From positions 3,844,001 to 3,908,000 of the forward strand of contig NZ_CP109149.1 in NCBI RefSeq assembly GCF_035920345.1: DNA of 64,000 bases, read 5' to 3'. The notes under the pieces were generated by a model, which searched no databases, was not told the origin of the DNA, and was given only the letters and a program-made list of their open reading frames with translations. The stretch is from Nocardia vinacea. Its GTDB lineage: Bacteria; Actinomycetota; Actinomycetes; Mycobacteriales; Mycobacteriaceae. Position numbers and translations under genes: made by a program. Of the stretch, positions 34,749 through 43,534 are shown piece by piece; positions within the stretch are counted from its first letter, which is position 1; the number at the start of each line of letters is the position of its first letter.

Positions 34749-36781
34749 GCCAGGTCTCCCGGGGTCAGCTGTGGTTCCTCGACGCGCTCGCGGGATCGCT
34801 CCGCAGCCGGTGTCGTCTCGGAACCCTTTGTTGCCTTTGATATTTCGGAGCTTTCGACGGCGGGCCGTCGGCGCTGCCACCAACGAATGACATCGTCGAG
34901 TTGCCGCGCGTGCATCGCGACGATCCCGTCCGGATTGCGGGCGAGCATGATCGCGCCGAAACCGAACATGATGACCGGGATCTCCGCCCAACTCGTCGGC
35001 AGATAGGTCTGGAACACGCTGGGCAGCACGGCGAAGGCCACCCCCGCGACCAACGCGCCCATGATCGACCGTGAGCCCAGGGTGACCAGAACGGCCAGCC
35101 AGACCAGACCGGTGAACGCGTTGAACGAATCGGGCAGCGCCGACTGGTAATTCAGCGCGAGGAATCCGCCGCCGATCGCCGCGACGAACGTGGCAAGGGC
35201 CGATACCAGCACCTTGATCGGAAGAATGCTCAGGCCAAGCGTGCGCGAGCCGGGTTCGCTCCACCGGACCGCGGTCACCGCGAGTCCCGCGGTCGAACGC
35301 CGCAGATTGACCACGAGCAGACCGAGCCCGACGAACACCACCAGGGCGAGCAGAGCGAATGTCGCGTTGTCCGCGGCCCATTCGGGGCGCGGCATATAGA
35401 TGCCCTGGCCGGAGTTGTAGAACCGGTCCCGCATGAAGATCAGGTTCTGGGCGAGCAGGCCGAAGGTCAGCGTGACCAGGGCAACGTACAGGTTGCCCAG
35501 GCGGATGGTGAGCAATCCGAGGATCACCCCGATCGGCACGATGCACAGCGCACTGACCAGGACCGCCACCAGCGGCGACCATCCGGAGTTCGTGGTCAGA
35601 TCGGCCGCGAAGATGGCACCCATCCCCGCGAAAGTGATCTGACACAGCCAGATCATGCCGCCCTCACCGGTGACCAGCGTGAACGACAGCAGCGCGATCG
35701 CGAGCGCGATACCCGCACCGACCAGACCGGCCCAGAAGTCCTCGAGGACCAGGGGTAGTACCGCCACGATGACCAACGTGACCACGCCCGCGACGAGTGC
35801 GGCCGTCGGTCGGGTCCGGCCGGTGCGTGTCCCGCCCGAGCTACCAGGCGCTCCGGCATTCGCCGTGCGGATCGCGCGATCGAGCGCGCCGCCCGCCGTG
35901 GTATCGCCGGCCTGTCCACGCACCGCGTAGTACAGCAGGAAGACCAGCATGAACATGAACGGGATGCTGGGCACGATCTGCGCCGAGAACGGGCTCTGCG
36001 GATCGAGGTAACGCTGGATGACATTGGTGACCACACCCATGGCGAGCGCGACCGAGACCGCCATCGGCAGACTGCGCAGCCGGGCCGCGACCACCGCCGC
36101 GAAGGCGGCTGACATCAAGGAAGTCATGCCCTCGACCGTGAGTCCCGCGGTCGGGGCGACGAGCACCCCCGCGAGTCCGGCCAACAGTGCACTGAATGCC
36201 CACACGCCGAGCGACACCCGGGTCGGGCTGACTCCGGACATCGCGGTCAGCGCCTCGGAGTCGACCAAGGCCCGAACCCGCAGGCCGATATCGGTATACC
36301 GCAGCAGACCGGTGCCGACGAGCAGAACCACTGCCAGGCCCGTATAGGTGATCACCTGGTTCATATCGACGACCGCCCCGAATACATGGAATATCCGCAG
36401 CGGTTGGGGAGCCAGGCCGGGTGCCGTGGTGTTCACCAAGTGTCCCAGCACCAGGTTGACCAGCGGTGGCAATGCGACCGAAAGGCCGATCGTCGCGACG
36501 ATCTTGACCAGCGGCGAGCGCAATCGCAGGTAGCGGAAAAGCAGCACGTAGAGCGCGATGCCGAGAGCCGGGCCGAACAGCCCGATCGCGACGACGGCCG
36601 CGAGCGGCATCGACCACCCGTGTTCGACGTGCAGGAAGAAGTAGAAGCGGGCGACGGCGAAGGCCATGGCGCCGAAGGCGAAGTTGAAAACGCCCGAGGA
36701 AACGTAGGTGACGACCAGCGATGCCGCGGCGATTGCGTAAATCGCTCCGAGGGCTAAGCCGGCGAGAACATAGGAGAGCAA
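34745..36781 (-). CDS. fused LivH-LivM permease of ABC importer
   Basis: A 678-residue protein that joins two permeases normally made separately. The N-terminal half (LSYVLAGLALGAIYAIAAASLVV; FNFAFGAMAF) is LivH-like; the C-terminal half, from about residue 320 (PLVLEDFWAGLVGAGIALAIALLSFTLVTGEGGMIWLCQ), is LivM-like. The linker (about 285-315) is Gly/Ala/Arg-rich. No ATG fits the first helix; TTG 36781 preceded by AGGGG is the best start. A longer open frame to 38236 runs antisense through the binding-protein gene and is rejected. It is divergent from the binding-protein gene at 36971. Confidence 0.85.
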   Translation of the reverse strand: MLSYVLAGLALGAIYAIAAASLVVTYVSSGVFNFAFGAMAFAVARFYFFLHVEHGWSMPLAAVVAIGLFGPALGIALYVLLFRYLRLRSPLVKIVATIGLSVALPPLVNLVLGHLVNTTAPGLAPQPLRIFHVFGAVVDMNQVITYTGLAVVLLVGTGLLRYTDIGLRVRALVDSEALTAMSGVSPTRVSLGVWAFSALLAGLAGVLVAPTAGLTVEGMTSLMSAAFAAVVAARLRSLPMAVSVALAMGVVTNVIQRYLDPQSPFSAQIVPSIPFMFMLVFLLYYAVRGQAGDTTAGGALDRAIRTANAGAPGSSGGTRTGRTRPTAALVAGVVTLVIVAVLPLVLEDFWAGLVGAGIALAIALLSFTLVTGEGGMIWLCQITFAGMGAIFAADLTTNSGWSPLVAVLVSALCIVPIGVILGLLTIRLGNLYVALVTLTFGLLAQNLIFMRDRFYNSGQGIYMPRPEWAADNATFALLALVVFVGLGLLVVNLRRSTAGLAVTAVRWSEPGSRTLGLSILPIKVLVSALATFVAAIGGGFLALNYQSALPDSFNAFTGLVWLAVLVTLGSRSIMGALVAGVAFAVLPSVFQTYLPTSWAEIPVIMFGFGAIMLARNPDGIVAMHARQLDDVIRWWQRRRPAVESSEISKATKGSETTPAAERSRERVEEPQLTPGDLA

Positions 36782-36970
36782 CGGTGAGGCCCCTAAAAGT
36801 TCGACGCTCTGGAGGTATGGGTAAGAGTGCGCTAATAGAGGGTCATCGTCAAGGATTTTGTCCGGATTCTTCGTGAAAATCGGATACAAAGGGTACTGAA
36901 TATGCTCCACTGTAGCCCTCAGAGCCGTTCCGGCACCGTAGCTGGATCGGCGATAGCTAGAGGAGTGCAG
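36782..36970. promoter_or_regulatory. divergent promoter region of the ABC importer
   Basis: A gap of 189 bp between the permease start and the binding-protein start. It includes AT-richer sequence (36850-36900, GATTTTGTCCGGATTC, GGATACAAAGGGTACTGAAT). No strong palindrome of the recurring type is seen. Confidence 0.4.
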
Positions 36971-38224
36971 ATGCGCAGAGTCGGTGCGATCGCAGCATGG
37001 GTGTGCGCCGCAATGTTTCTTGTTCCTGCGTGCGGCAGCGGCGGCTCCGGCGGCCCGGGCAATACGAGTGGGCCGGTCAAGGTGGGTGTGCTGACCTCGC
37101 TCAGCGGCGCCGCGACCGCCAACTACGCAGGTACCGAACCCGGAGTGAAAGCCCGCTTCGCCGCATACCAGGCGGCGAACGGGAAGTGCGCGGCACGCGG
37201 CTTCGACGTCGTCATGGGTGATGACCAGTCCACACCGCAGGGCGCGTTGACCGCGGCGCAGAAGTTGGTGCAGCAGGATCACGTCTACGCGGTGCTGCCG
37301 GTGAGCACGTACTTCTACGGCGCGGGGCAGTACGCGGGCACCCAGGCGAGCAAGACGCCGTTCCTCGGCGCCGGCTTCGACGGCGGCGAGCAGTGGTTCA
37401 ACCCGAAGTACGACAATCTCTTCGCCGCGACGGGTGGTACCGACTACAACAAGACCGCGACGACCCTGGGTGACTACTGGAAGAAAATCGGCGGCACCAA
37501 GGCCGCCGTGCTCTCCTACAACACCCCGAGTGCCACGAAGTCGGCGGAAGGCGCGGCGCTGTCGGCCGAACACGCAGGGCTGACGCGCGGTTATGTCAAC
37601 ATCCGCATTCCGTTCGGGACCACCGATGTCGGTCCCTACGTCCTCGGCATCAAGGAATCCGGTGCCGATGTGCTGTACGCGCCGGTCATTCCGGACACCG
37701 GATTCGCGCTCATGACCGGTCTGCGGCAGGCCGGGGTCGAGATGAAGTCGGTGCTGCTGGCGACCGGCTACGGGGCGGACCTGCTGAAGTCGCCGCCGGC
37801 GATCGCGGCGGGCCAAGGCGTCGGTTTCATGACGTCCTTCGCACCGACGGAGATGAATACCGAAGCGACTCGGGCATTTTCGGCGGCACTCAAGCAGCAC
37901 GCGGGCTCGGAGACCGGTATCCCGTCCTTCTCGATGGCGGTGGGCTGGGTCAGCGCCGACCTGTTGATCGAGGGGCTCGAGAAAGCCGGCTGCAATGCCG
38001 GCCAGGAGCAGTTGATGTCCGCGCTGCGCACCGATAAGACCTGGACCGCCGGTGGACTGTTCCCGAAGCCTGCCGATTTCGAGAACCGGGGCTCCTACTC
38101 GGTCGGCTCCCCGGGCAACTGCACCTTCATCTCGATCCTGCGCGGCGACAAGTTCGTGCCGGACACGAATGGCGCTCCGGCCTGCGGCGAGCAGATCCCG
38201 GATCTGAAGGTCGTGCCGAAGTAG
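36971..38224 (+). CDS. ABC transporter substrate-binding lipoprotein (LivK-like)
   Basis: A 417-residue periplasmic-binding-fold type I protein. The lipoprotein signal ends at LVPACG (Cys 17). It is followed by VKVGVLTSLSGAATANYAG, typical of LivK/peripla_BP_6 proteins, and VMGDDQSTPQGALTAAQKLVQQD. ATG 36971 has AGGAG 5 bp upstream. It is divergent from livHM-livG-livF and serves as their solute receptor. The length is normal for receptors of aromatic or steroid-type acids; the ligand is not readable. Confidence 0.9.
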   Translation: MRRVGAIAAWVCAAMFLVPACGSGGSGGPGNTSGPVKVGVLTSLSGAATANYAGTEPGVKARFAAYQAANGKCAARGFDVVMGDDQSTPQGALTAAQKLVQQDHVYAVLPVSTYFYGAGQYAGTQASKTPFLGAGFDGGEQWFNPKYDNLFAATGGTDYNKTATTLGDYWKKIGGTKAAVLSYNTPSATKSAEGAALSAEHAGLTRGYVNIRIPFGTTDVGPYVLGIKESGADVLYAPVIPDTGFALMTGLRQAGVEMKSVLLATGYGADLLKSPPAIAAGQGVGFMTSFAPTEMNTEATRAFSAALKQHAGSETGIPSFSMAVGWVSADLLIEGLEKAGCNAGQEQLMSALRTDKTWTAGGLFPKPADFENRGSYSVGSPGNCTFISILRGDKFVPDTNGAPACGEQIPDLKVVPK

Positions 38225-38276
38225 ACGTCCCTCCACATCGAAGTCCGAGGGATCCGAAAGAAAAGAGAAATACAGG

Positions 38277-38975
38277 ATGAGGAAGATCGCAGCCGCCGGT
38301 GTGTTACTGGCATCCGCGCTCGCCGTTACCGCACCCCCCGGGGCCGCCGCACCACAGGCCGACGACCGTGGCGTGAACTACACGGCGAATGCCACCGACA
38401 GATCGACGATCATCACCACCGATGCCGGTTCGATGGCCGTGGAAGACGGGGTATTCAAGATCAAGGCAGCCAATGGGACCACCCTCGCCGGTGCCGAATT
38501 GGCTTTCCGGGTAGACGATTTCGTCTTCCCCATCGCTGCGGAGATCAAGGATCGTACCGCGACACTGACACCGCAGTTCGACCAGGAACACGCGGTGTAC
38601 AAGCCGGTCGCCCTGCCCTACGAGGACCAGGCCCCCTGGAAGACTCAGTACGACCGGGAACAGGCCGCGTTCGGCCGAATGATGGGCACCATCACGATGG
38701 GGGCGACAATCGGCAGCATGGTCGGCGGCATCGCCGGCGGGGCTGTCGGCTGTGTGCTGGGCGGCATCGCCGGCGCTACCGTGGCCTCGGCGACCATCGT
38801 CGGATTGTTCGGTGCGTTCATTCCCGCCGCAGCCATCGGCTGTATCGGCGGGATCGTGGCCATCGGTGCGCTGGGCACCCTGGCCGGGCAGATCCTGGTG
38901 ACCGCGCCGATCGCGATCATGGCGGCCATCCAGTACTTCACCACGATCAACTCACCGATGCCCGCACCGAAGTAA
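38277..38975 (+). CDS. secreted/membrane-anchored protein of unknown function
   Basis: A 232-residue protein with an N-terminal signal peptide (cleavage after about GAAA, residue 25), a soluble domain (residues 26-125; FRVDDFVFPIAAEIKDRTATLTPQF) and a long C-terminal hydrophobic Gly/Ala-rich region with two or more glycine-zipper helices (GSMVGGIAGGAVGCVLGGIAG). Proteins of this layout are common in Nocardia and Rhodococcus; no function is established that I know. It starts 52 bp after the binding-protein gene and may be cotranscribed; AAGAGAAA precedes the ATG. Confidence 0.75.
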   Translation: MRKIAAAGVLLASALAVTAPPGAAAPQADDRGVNYTANATDRSTIITTDAGSMAVEDGVFKIKAANGTTLAGAELAFRVDDFVFPIAAEIKDRTATLTPQFDQEHAVYKPVALPYEDQAPWKTQYDREQAAFGRMMGTITMGATIGSMVGGIAGGAVGCVLGGIAGATVASATIVGLFGAFIPAAAIGCIGGIVAIGALGTLAGQILVTAPIAIMAAIQYFTTINSPMPAPK

Positions 38976-39015
38976 CCGAATCGGGAAGCCCTGACAGGGA
39001 CGCCCGCATCGCTAC

Positions 39016-39052
39016 GGCGAGCACTCTGGCCGCCACAACCAGAGTGCTCGCC
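39016..39052. terminator. hairpin terminator
   Basis: GGCGAGCACTCTGG (39016-39029) pairs perfectly with CCAGAGTGCTCGCC (39039-39052), 9-nt loop. It is the first of two hairpins after the secreted protein. Confidence 0.7.
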
Positions 39053-39089
39053 TGCCCGATGACCCCGATCAGAGCGACCGGCGTAGACG

Positions 39090-39131
39090 AGAGCCCCGTA
39101 CCTCGCCACCAGGCGAGGTACGGGGCTCTTG
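39090..39131. terminator. strong hairpin terminator
   Basis: AGAGCCCCGTACCTCGCC (39090-39107) pairs perfectly with 39112-39129 around a 4-nt loop, followed by TT. The double hairpin insulates the secreted-protein gene from the convergent enoyl-CoA hydratase. Confidence 0.8.
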
Positions 39132-39155
39132 CGAATCCGCCTATGTCAGCGGCGC

Positions 39156-39287
39156 TCAATCACAGTGGGGGCTGACCACCAGCTGTTGTTCGTCCCAGGG
39201 AGTACCACCACCCCAAATGATGCACTCGTCGGAAGGGTGAACCTTCACAGGACCGGCGTAGTACTCACTACGCTCAGTTTGTCGGTT
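39156..39287 (-). pseudogene. C-terminal remnant of a small secreted protein (tentative)
   Basis: Directly after the TAA of the enoyl-CoA hydratase, in the same frame, the minus strand reads EYYAGPVKVHPSDECIIWGG and then TPWDEQQLVVSPHCD before a TGA at 39158-39156. The C-x2-WGG...C-stop pattern resembles the end of small secreted proteins of Nocardia/Rhodococcus. No start codon is available, so it would be a fragment, or a frame opened by readthrough. Confidence 0.35.
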
Positions 39288-39296
39288 GTCGCACAG

Positions 39297-40253
39297 TTAC
39301 TTTCGGTTGGTCCGAGCCGCGAATCGGCGCGCCACGTCCACCACATCCGAGCGCCATCGCAACTTCGCCCGCGCCTCGAGCGCTAGGGCGTGGGCCAGGC
39401 TGGTGCCTTCACCGTCGGCAAGCAGTTCGAGTGTCGCCACGACGGCATCCGGGTGGGTGCGGCGGATCAGATCCGCGAGCTCCCAGGCTCGGTCGAGCAG
39501 CCGATCGTGTGGGACGACCTCGTTCACCAGCCCCACCGCCAACGCCCGTGCCGCATCGATCCGCTCCCCCGTCAGCATCATCTGACGCGCCAGCCGCACA
39601 CCCACCGCCCGCGGCAGCAGTGCGCTCATCCCCCACCCCGGCGGCAATCCGATCGCGGCGTGTGTGTCGGCGAAACTCGCATGCTCCGAGGCGATGAGGA
39701 ACGAACAGGACAGCGCCAATTCCAGTGCGCCCGTGTAGCACAACCCGTTGATGACCCCGAGTACGGGCGTGCGGGCCGCCCGTACCACCGCCGCCGGATC
39801 GGTGCGCGCCCCGCGCGGTGATCCGGCGCCATTGCCCAGCGCCTCTTTCAGGTCGATACCCGCCGAGAATGCCGGATCGGTTCCCGTGAGCACGACCAAC
39901 CGGGTTGCGGCATCGGAATCGGCTGCGCGCATCGCCGCAATCAACCCCCGGCGCATCGTGATCGTCATCGCGTTGCGCACCCGCGGCCGGTCCAGGGTCA
40001 GCCACAGCACGCCGTCCACCCAGCGGCAGTCCAGACCCTCCGTACTCAGCTCCTCGGCGTTCAGCCCACCGGCGTCGAGCCGACCGGCACCCAACCCACT
40101 GGCACCCAACCCACCGGCACCCAACCCACTGGCGTCCAACCGACCGGCACCCAACCCACTGGCATCCAGCCCTTCGACGCCCAACCCTGCGGCATTCAGC
40201 CCCTCAGCGTCCGACCCCGCAGCACCCAGTCCTTCGTCCGACCTCTCGATCAC
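39297..40253 (-). CDS. enoyl-CoA hydratase with N-terminal repeat extension
   Basis: The catalytic part (from about residue 75) is a normal crotonase: VLWLTLDRPRVRNAMT, FSAGIDLKEALG and VINGLCYTGALELALSCSFLIAS, with FADTHAAIGLPPGWG. The first 70 residues are a low-complexity pentapeptide-like extension made of repeated (A/D)-x-G-L-(G/D) units (GLGAGRLDASGLGAGGLGAS). Seen as DNA, this is a 15-bp-based tandem repeat at about 40040-40235. The start could be internal, but no good ribosome-binding site appears after the repeat. It follows the thiolase by 6 bp. The usual second Glu of hydratases is replaced (HAAIG), so the exact activity is unclear. Confidence 0.8.
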   Translation of the reverse strand: MIERSDEGLGAAGSDAEGLNAAGLGVEGLDASGLGAGRLDASGLGAGGLGASGLGAGRLDAGGLNAEELSTEGLDCRWVDGVLWLTLDRPRVRNAMTITMRRGLIAAMRAADSDAATRLVVLTGTDPAFSAGIDLKEALGNGAGSPRGARTDPAAVVRAARTPVLGVINGLCYTGALELALSCSFLIASEHASFADTHAAIGLPPGWGMSALLPRAVGVRLARQMMLTGERIDAARALAVGLVNEVVPHDRLLDRAWELADLIRRTHPDAVVATLELLADGEGTSLAHALALEARAKLRWRSDVVDVARRFAARTNRK

Positions 40254-40259
40254 GGCCGC

Positions 40260-41432
40260 TCAGACCGTCAGGACCAGTGCTGAACCCATGCCGCCGCCCG
40301 CGCACATGGCCGCGACCGCAGTACCGCCGCCGCGACGGCGCAATTCATGGGCCAGGGTCACCACCATCCGGGTGCCGGTGGTCGCGATCGGATGGCCGAG
40401 GCTGCAACCGCTGCCGAACGGATTGACCCGCTCGGGATCCAGGCCCAAACCCCGAACGGCGGCCACGGTTACCGATGCGAAGGCCTCGTTGATCTCGAAC
40501 AGATCGACGTCGCCGATGCCGATCCCGGCCCGGTCCAACGCCTTTCGGATCGCCTCGATCGGCGCGAGGCCGGTGCGCACCGGATCGACGCCGACGCTCG
40601 CCCACGACCGCACCGTGGCCAGCGGTGCGAGCCCGTGTTCGGCGGCCAGTTCGGAACTGGCGACGACCACCGCGGCCGCACCGTCGTTCAATCCGCTGGA
40701 GTTACCGGCGGTGATCGAGAAACCCTCGATCTCCGGATGCAGCGGCTTCAGCGCCGCGAGTTTCGCCATGCTGGAGCCGCGGCGCGGATGTTCATCGACG
40801 TCGAAGACCGACACCCCGCCGTCCCGATCGGTGACCTTGACCGGGACGATCTCGTCGAGGAACCGACCGGCATCGATCGCCGCTATGGCCCGCTCGTGCG
40901 ACCCGAGAGCCCAGGCGTCCATCTCCTCCCGGGACACCCCGGCCAGCCGCGCCGTATTCCAACCGACGAGCATCGCCATATCGTTGCTCGGCGCCTCGGG
41001 TGTCGACACATGCGACGGCGAGCTCCACGGGTCTTGCCAGTCGTCGGTACCGGGAATCCGCCGCCGCGAAACGGGAGCGGTCGAGAACGACTGGGTCCCA
41101 CCGGCGATCACCGCACGATCCATCCCGGCCAGCACGCTCCCGGCGCCGGTCGCGATACTGGCCAATCCGGAAGCGCAGTGCCGGTTGTGCGCCAAGCCGG
41201 GAACGTGCGTGAGCCCGGCCTCGATCGCGGCATACCTGGCGATATCGCCGCCACCGGCCACGGATTCGCCGAGCACGACGTCATCGATCAGCTCCGGTGG
41301 CAAGCCGCTGCGTTGCGCCGCCTCCCGGACAACGACGGTGGCGAGATCGAAGGCGCTGGTATCACGCAGGGTGCCCTTGCGGGCGGTGCCGATGGCGGTA
41401 CGGCAGGCGGAGAGCAAAACGGCGTCAGTCAT
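40260..41432 (-). CDS. acetyl-CoA acetyltransferase family thiolase
   Basis: A 390-residue thiolase. The nucleophilic Cys lies in HNRHCASGLASIATG (about residue 87); the His motif NPFGSGCSLGHPIATTG and the C-terminal CAGGGMGSALV carry the other catalytic His and Cys. These are all residues of degradative/FadA5-type thiolases, which release acetyl- or propionyl-CoA from 3-ketoacyl-CoA. It is divergent from the acyl-CoA dehydrogenase across 131 bp with a palindrome. It forms an operon with the repeat-bearing hydratase. Confidence 0.93.
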   Translation of the reverse strand: MTDAVLLSACRTAIGTARKGTLRDTSAFDLATVVVREAAQRSGLPPELIDDVVLGESVAGGGDIARYAAIEAGLTHVPGLAHNRHCASGLASIATGAGSVLAGMDRAVIAGGTQSFSTAPVSRRRIPGTDDWQDPWSSPSHVSTPEAPSNDMAMLVGWNTARLAGVSREEMDAWALGSHERAIAAIDAGRFLDEIVPVKVTDRDGGVSVFDVDEHPRRGSSMAKLAALKPLHPEIEGFSITAGNSSGLNDGAAAVVVASSELAAEHGLAPLATVRSWASVGVDPVRTGLAPIEAIRKALDRAGIGIGDVDLFEINEAFASVTVAAVRGLGLDPERVNPFGSGCSLGHPIATTGTRMVVTLAHELRRRGGGTAVAAMCAGGGMGSALVLTV

Positions 41433-41492
41433 ATAATTCGTTGTACTCTATTACCGCGCTGCCTGAAAGATCAGAGGCGAAAAGCGTGGTGA

Positions 41493-41507
41493 ATCTCGAC
41501 TCGAGAT
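41493..41507. promoter_or_regulatory. candidate operator palindrome
   Basis: ATCTCG-ACT-CGAGAT is a perfect inverted repeat with a 3-bp spacer between the divergent thiolase and acyl-CoA dehydrogenase genes. The surrounding 131 bp is AT-rich and contains TATAAT at 41433-41438. Confidence 0.45.
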
Positions 41508-41563
41508 GTAAAAAAGGATACCTTCGCAATGATGTATATGTCTTCGGCATCGGGTGGTGACTG

Positions 41564-42682
41564 ATGAACTTCGAGCTCAGCGACGAGCAGACGATGTTGT
41601 GCGCTGCCTCGCGCGACCTACTGTCGGACCGGGCGCCGATCGAGACGTTACGGACCTGGATGGAACGCGACGAAGACGTCGACCCGCAGCTGTGGCGGCT
41701 CACCGCCGAGCTCGGTTGGCCCGGCCTGGCTCTACCCGAGGAGCACGGCGGTGCGGGCCAGGGGCTGGTCGAGCTGACACTGGTCGCGGAGGAGATCGGG
41801 CGCGGGCTCGGACGCGGCCCGTTTGTCTCGACCGCCGTCGTCGGTGCCGCGATCGCCGCCGCGGGTGCACCCGCACTGCGGGCCGAGGTGCTGCCCGCGC
41901 TTGCCGAGGGATCCGGTTGGGCCACTTGGGCTTTCGCTGAACCGCGGGCACCGTGGACGCTGGACGGGCTACAGGCCGAGGCCCGGGGCAACGGGGACGG
42001 GTTCATCCTCGATGGGGTCAAGACCGCGGTACAGGATGCGGGCGGTGCGCGTTGGCTGCTGGTCACCGCGCGGCACGAAGGCGTTCCGACATCATTTCTC
42101 GTCGACCGGGACAGCGCCGGGGTCACCGTCCGGCGTCAGCAGGTCCTGGATCTGACGCGCGCGTTCTACGAGGTCCGGCTCGAGCAAGTGCACGTCCCGG
42201 CCGAGCGCCGCCTCGAGGTCGGAGCCTGCGAGGTGCAATGGCTGCTCGACTACGCCTCGGTGCTGCGATGTGCCGATGCCCTCGGGGTCATGGCGCGCAT
42301 GCTGGAACTCACCGTCGAATACACCGGGGCCCGCGTGCAGTTCGGTCGGCCGATCGGCACCTTCCAGGCCGTCAAGCACGCGTGCGCCGATATGGCGATG
42401 TTCGTGCACGGCGCCCGCGCGGCGACCTACTACGCGGCGATGGCCGCCGATGCCGATGACGCCACGCGCGCCGCATGCGTCGCCGCCTCCTATACCTCCT
42501 CCGCCGCCGGGGAGGTCACGGCCCGCGCCCTGCAGTTACACGGTGGTATCGGCTTCACCTGGGAGCACGACCTGCATCTCTACCTGCGCCGAGCCGAGAC
42601 CGACGCCGTCCTCTACGGCGGCGTCACCGTCCATCGCGACCGGCTGTGCACCCTGCTGCAACAGTCCACCGCATCCGTCTGA
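41564..42682 (+). CDS. acyl-CoA dehydrogenase
   Basis: A 372-residue flavoenzyme with MNFELSDEQTMLCAASRDLL at the start, the middle beta-domain WATWAFAEPRAPWTL and the C-terminal ARALQLHGGIGFTWEHDLHLYLRRAE. The last motif is typical of actinobacterial FadE proteins acting on bulky steroid-like side chains. Several of those are alpha2beta2 heteromers of two FadEs, but no second FadE lies beside this one. It removes 2,3-hydrogens from acyl-CoA. It is first in an operon with two SDRs. Confidence 0.9.
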   Translation: MNFELSDEQTMLCAASRDLLSDRAPIETLRTWMERDEDVDPQLWRLTAELGWPGLALPEEHGGAGQGLVELTLVAEEIGRGLGRGPFVSTAVVGAAIAAAGAPALRAEVLPALAEGSGWATWAFAEPRAPWTLDGLQAEARGNGDGFILDGVKTAVQDAGGARWLLVTARHEGVPTSFLVDRDSAGVTVRRQQVLDLTRAFYEVRLEQVHVPAERRLEVGACEVQWLLDYASVLRCADALGVMARMLELTVEYTGARVQFGRPIGTFQAVKHACADMAMFVHGARAATYYAAMAADADDATRAACVAASYTSSAAGEVTARALQLHGGIGFTWEHDLHLYLRRAETDAVLYGGVTVHRDRLCTLLQQSTASV

Positions 42683-42697
42683 GCGAGAAGGAATTCC

Positions 42698-43468
42698 ATG
42701 GAAATCAAGGGTAAGAAGGTCGTCGTATTCGGCGGCGCCTCCGGCATGGGCCGGGCCAGTGCCGAACTGCTTGCGGCGCGCGGCGCTGATGTCGCGGTGC
42801 TCGACCGTCCCGGTACCGCGGGCGCCGAGGTCGCCGCCGCACTCGGCGCCAGCTTCCACCCCGTCGACATCACCGACTTCGCGGCGACCGAGCAGGCACT
42901 CGCCGACGCGGTGGATTCCCTTGGCGGACTGCATGTCTCGATCACCACGGCGGGCGGCGGCAAGGCCAAGCGCACGCTCGGCAAGGAAGGTCCGCACGAC
43001 CTCGAGACCTTCCGTCAGGTGCTCGACCTCAACGCCGTCGCGACCTTCAACATCAGCAGGCTCGCCGCAGCGCATATGAGCCGCAACGAACCGGAGGATC
43101 CCGAGGAGACCGGCGAACGCGGCGTCATCATCAACACCTCGTCTATCGCGGCCTTCGAAGGCCAGATCGGTCAGGTCGCCTATGGCGCCGCCAAGGCCGC
43201 CATCGCGGGTATGTGCCTCACCATGGCCCGTGATCTCGGCTCCCTCGGCATTCGGGTGCTCGCTATCGCGCCCAGCCTGTTCGACACCGGTATAACCGTC
43301 AAAATCCCGGACGAGATGCGGGCGCAATTGGTCAAGGACGCCGCCTTCCCCAAACGGCTCGGCCGTCCGGAGGAGTACGCCAAACTCGCCCTCGCCATCA
43401 TCGACAACCCCATGCTCAACGGCCAGTGCCTGCGCCTGGACGCCGGCCAGCGCTTCGCTCCGAGGTGA
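42698..43468 (+). CDS. SDR, 3-hydroxyacyl-CoA dehydrogenase type II-like
   Basis: A 256-residue [18 protein letters not shown] cofactor loop, catalytic Ser in NTSSIAAF and YGAAKAAI (Tyr-x3-Lys). The Asp after beta-2 (VLDRPG) points to NAD. The sequence (with [18 protein letters not shown] and FDTGIT) resembles HSD10/type II 3-hydroxyacyl-CoA dehydrogenases. ATG 42698 has AAGGAA 6-8 bp upstream and starts 15 bp after the acyl-CoA dehydrogenase. It probably oxidises the hydroxyacyl-CoA before the thiolase. Confidence 0.9.
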   Translation: MEIKGKKVVVFGGASGMGRASAELLAARGADVAVLDRPGTAGAEVAAALGASFHPVDITDFAATEQALADAVDSLGGLHVSITTAGGGKAKRTLGKEGPHDLETFRQVLDLNAVATFNISRLAAAHMSRNEPEDPEETGERGVIINTSSIAAFEGQIGQVAYGAAKAAIAGMCLTMARDLGSLGIRVLAIAPSLFDTGITVKIPDEMRAQLVKDAAFPKRLGRPEEYAKLALAIIDNPMLNGQCLRLDAGQRFAPR

Positions 43469-43534
43469 TCGCGGTACCGAACGCGAAAGGTCAAGTCGAG
43501 CACCGAATTACGGTGTCTCGTTCGAAGGAGGGAC

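Noticed and set aside
36782..38236. Very long minus-strand reading frame (1163 codons) extending the permease
   Set aside because: The extra 485 codons lie antisense to the substrate-binding protein gene, which has clear signal peptide, motifs and ribosome-binding site.
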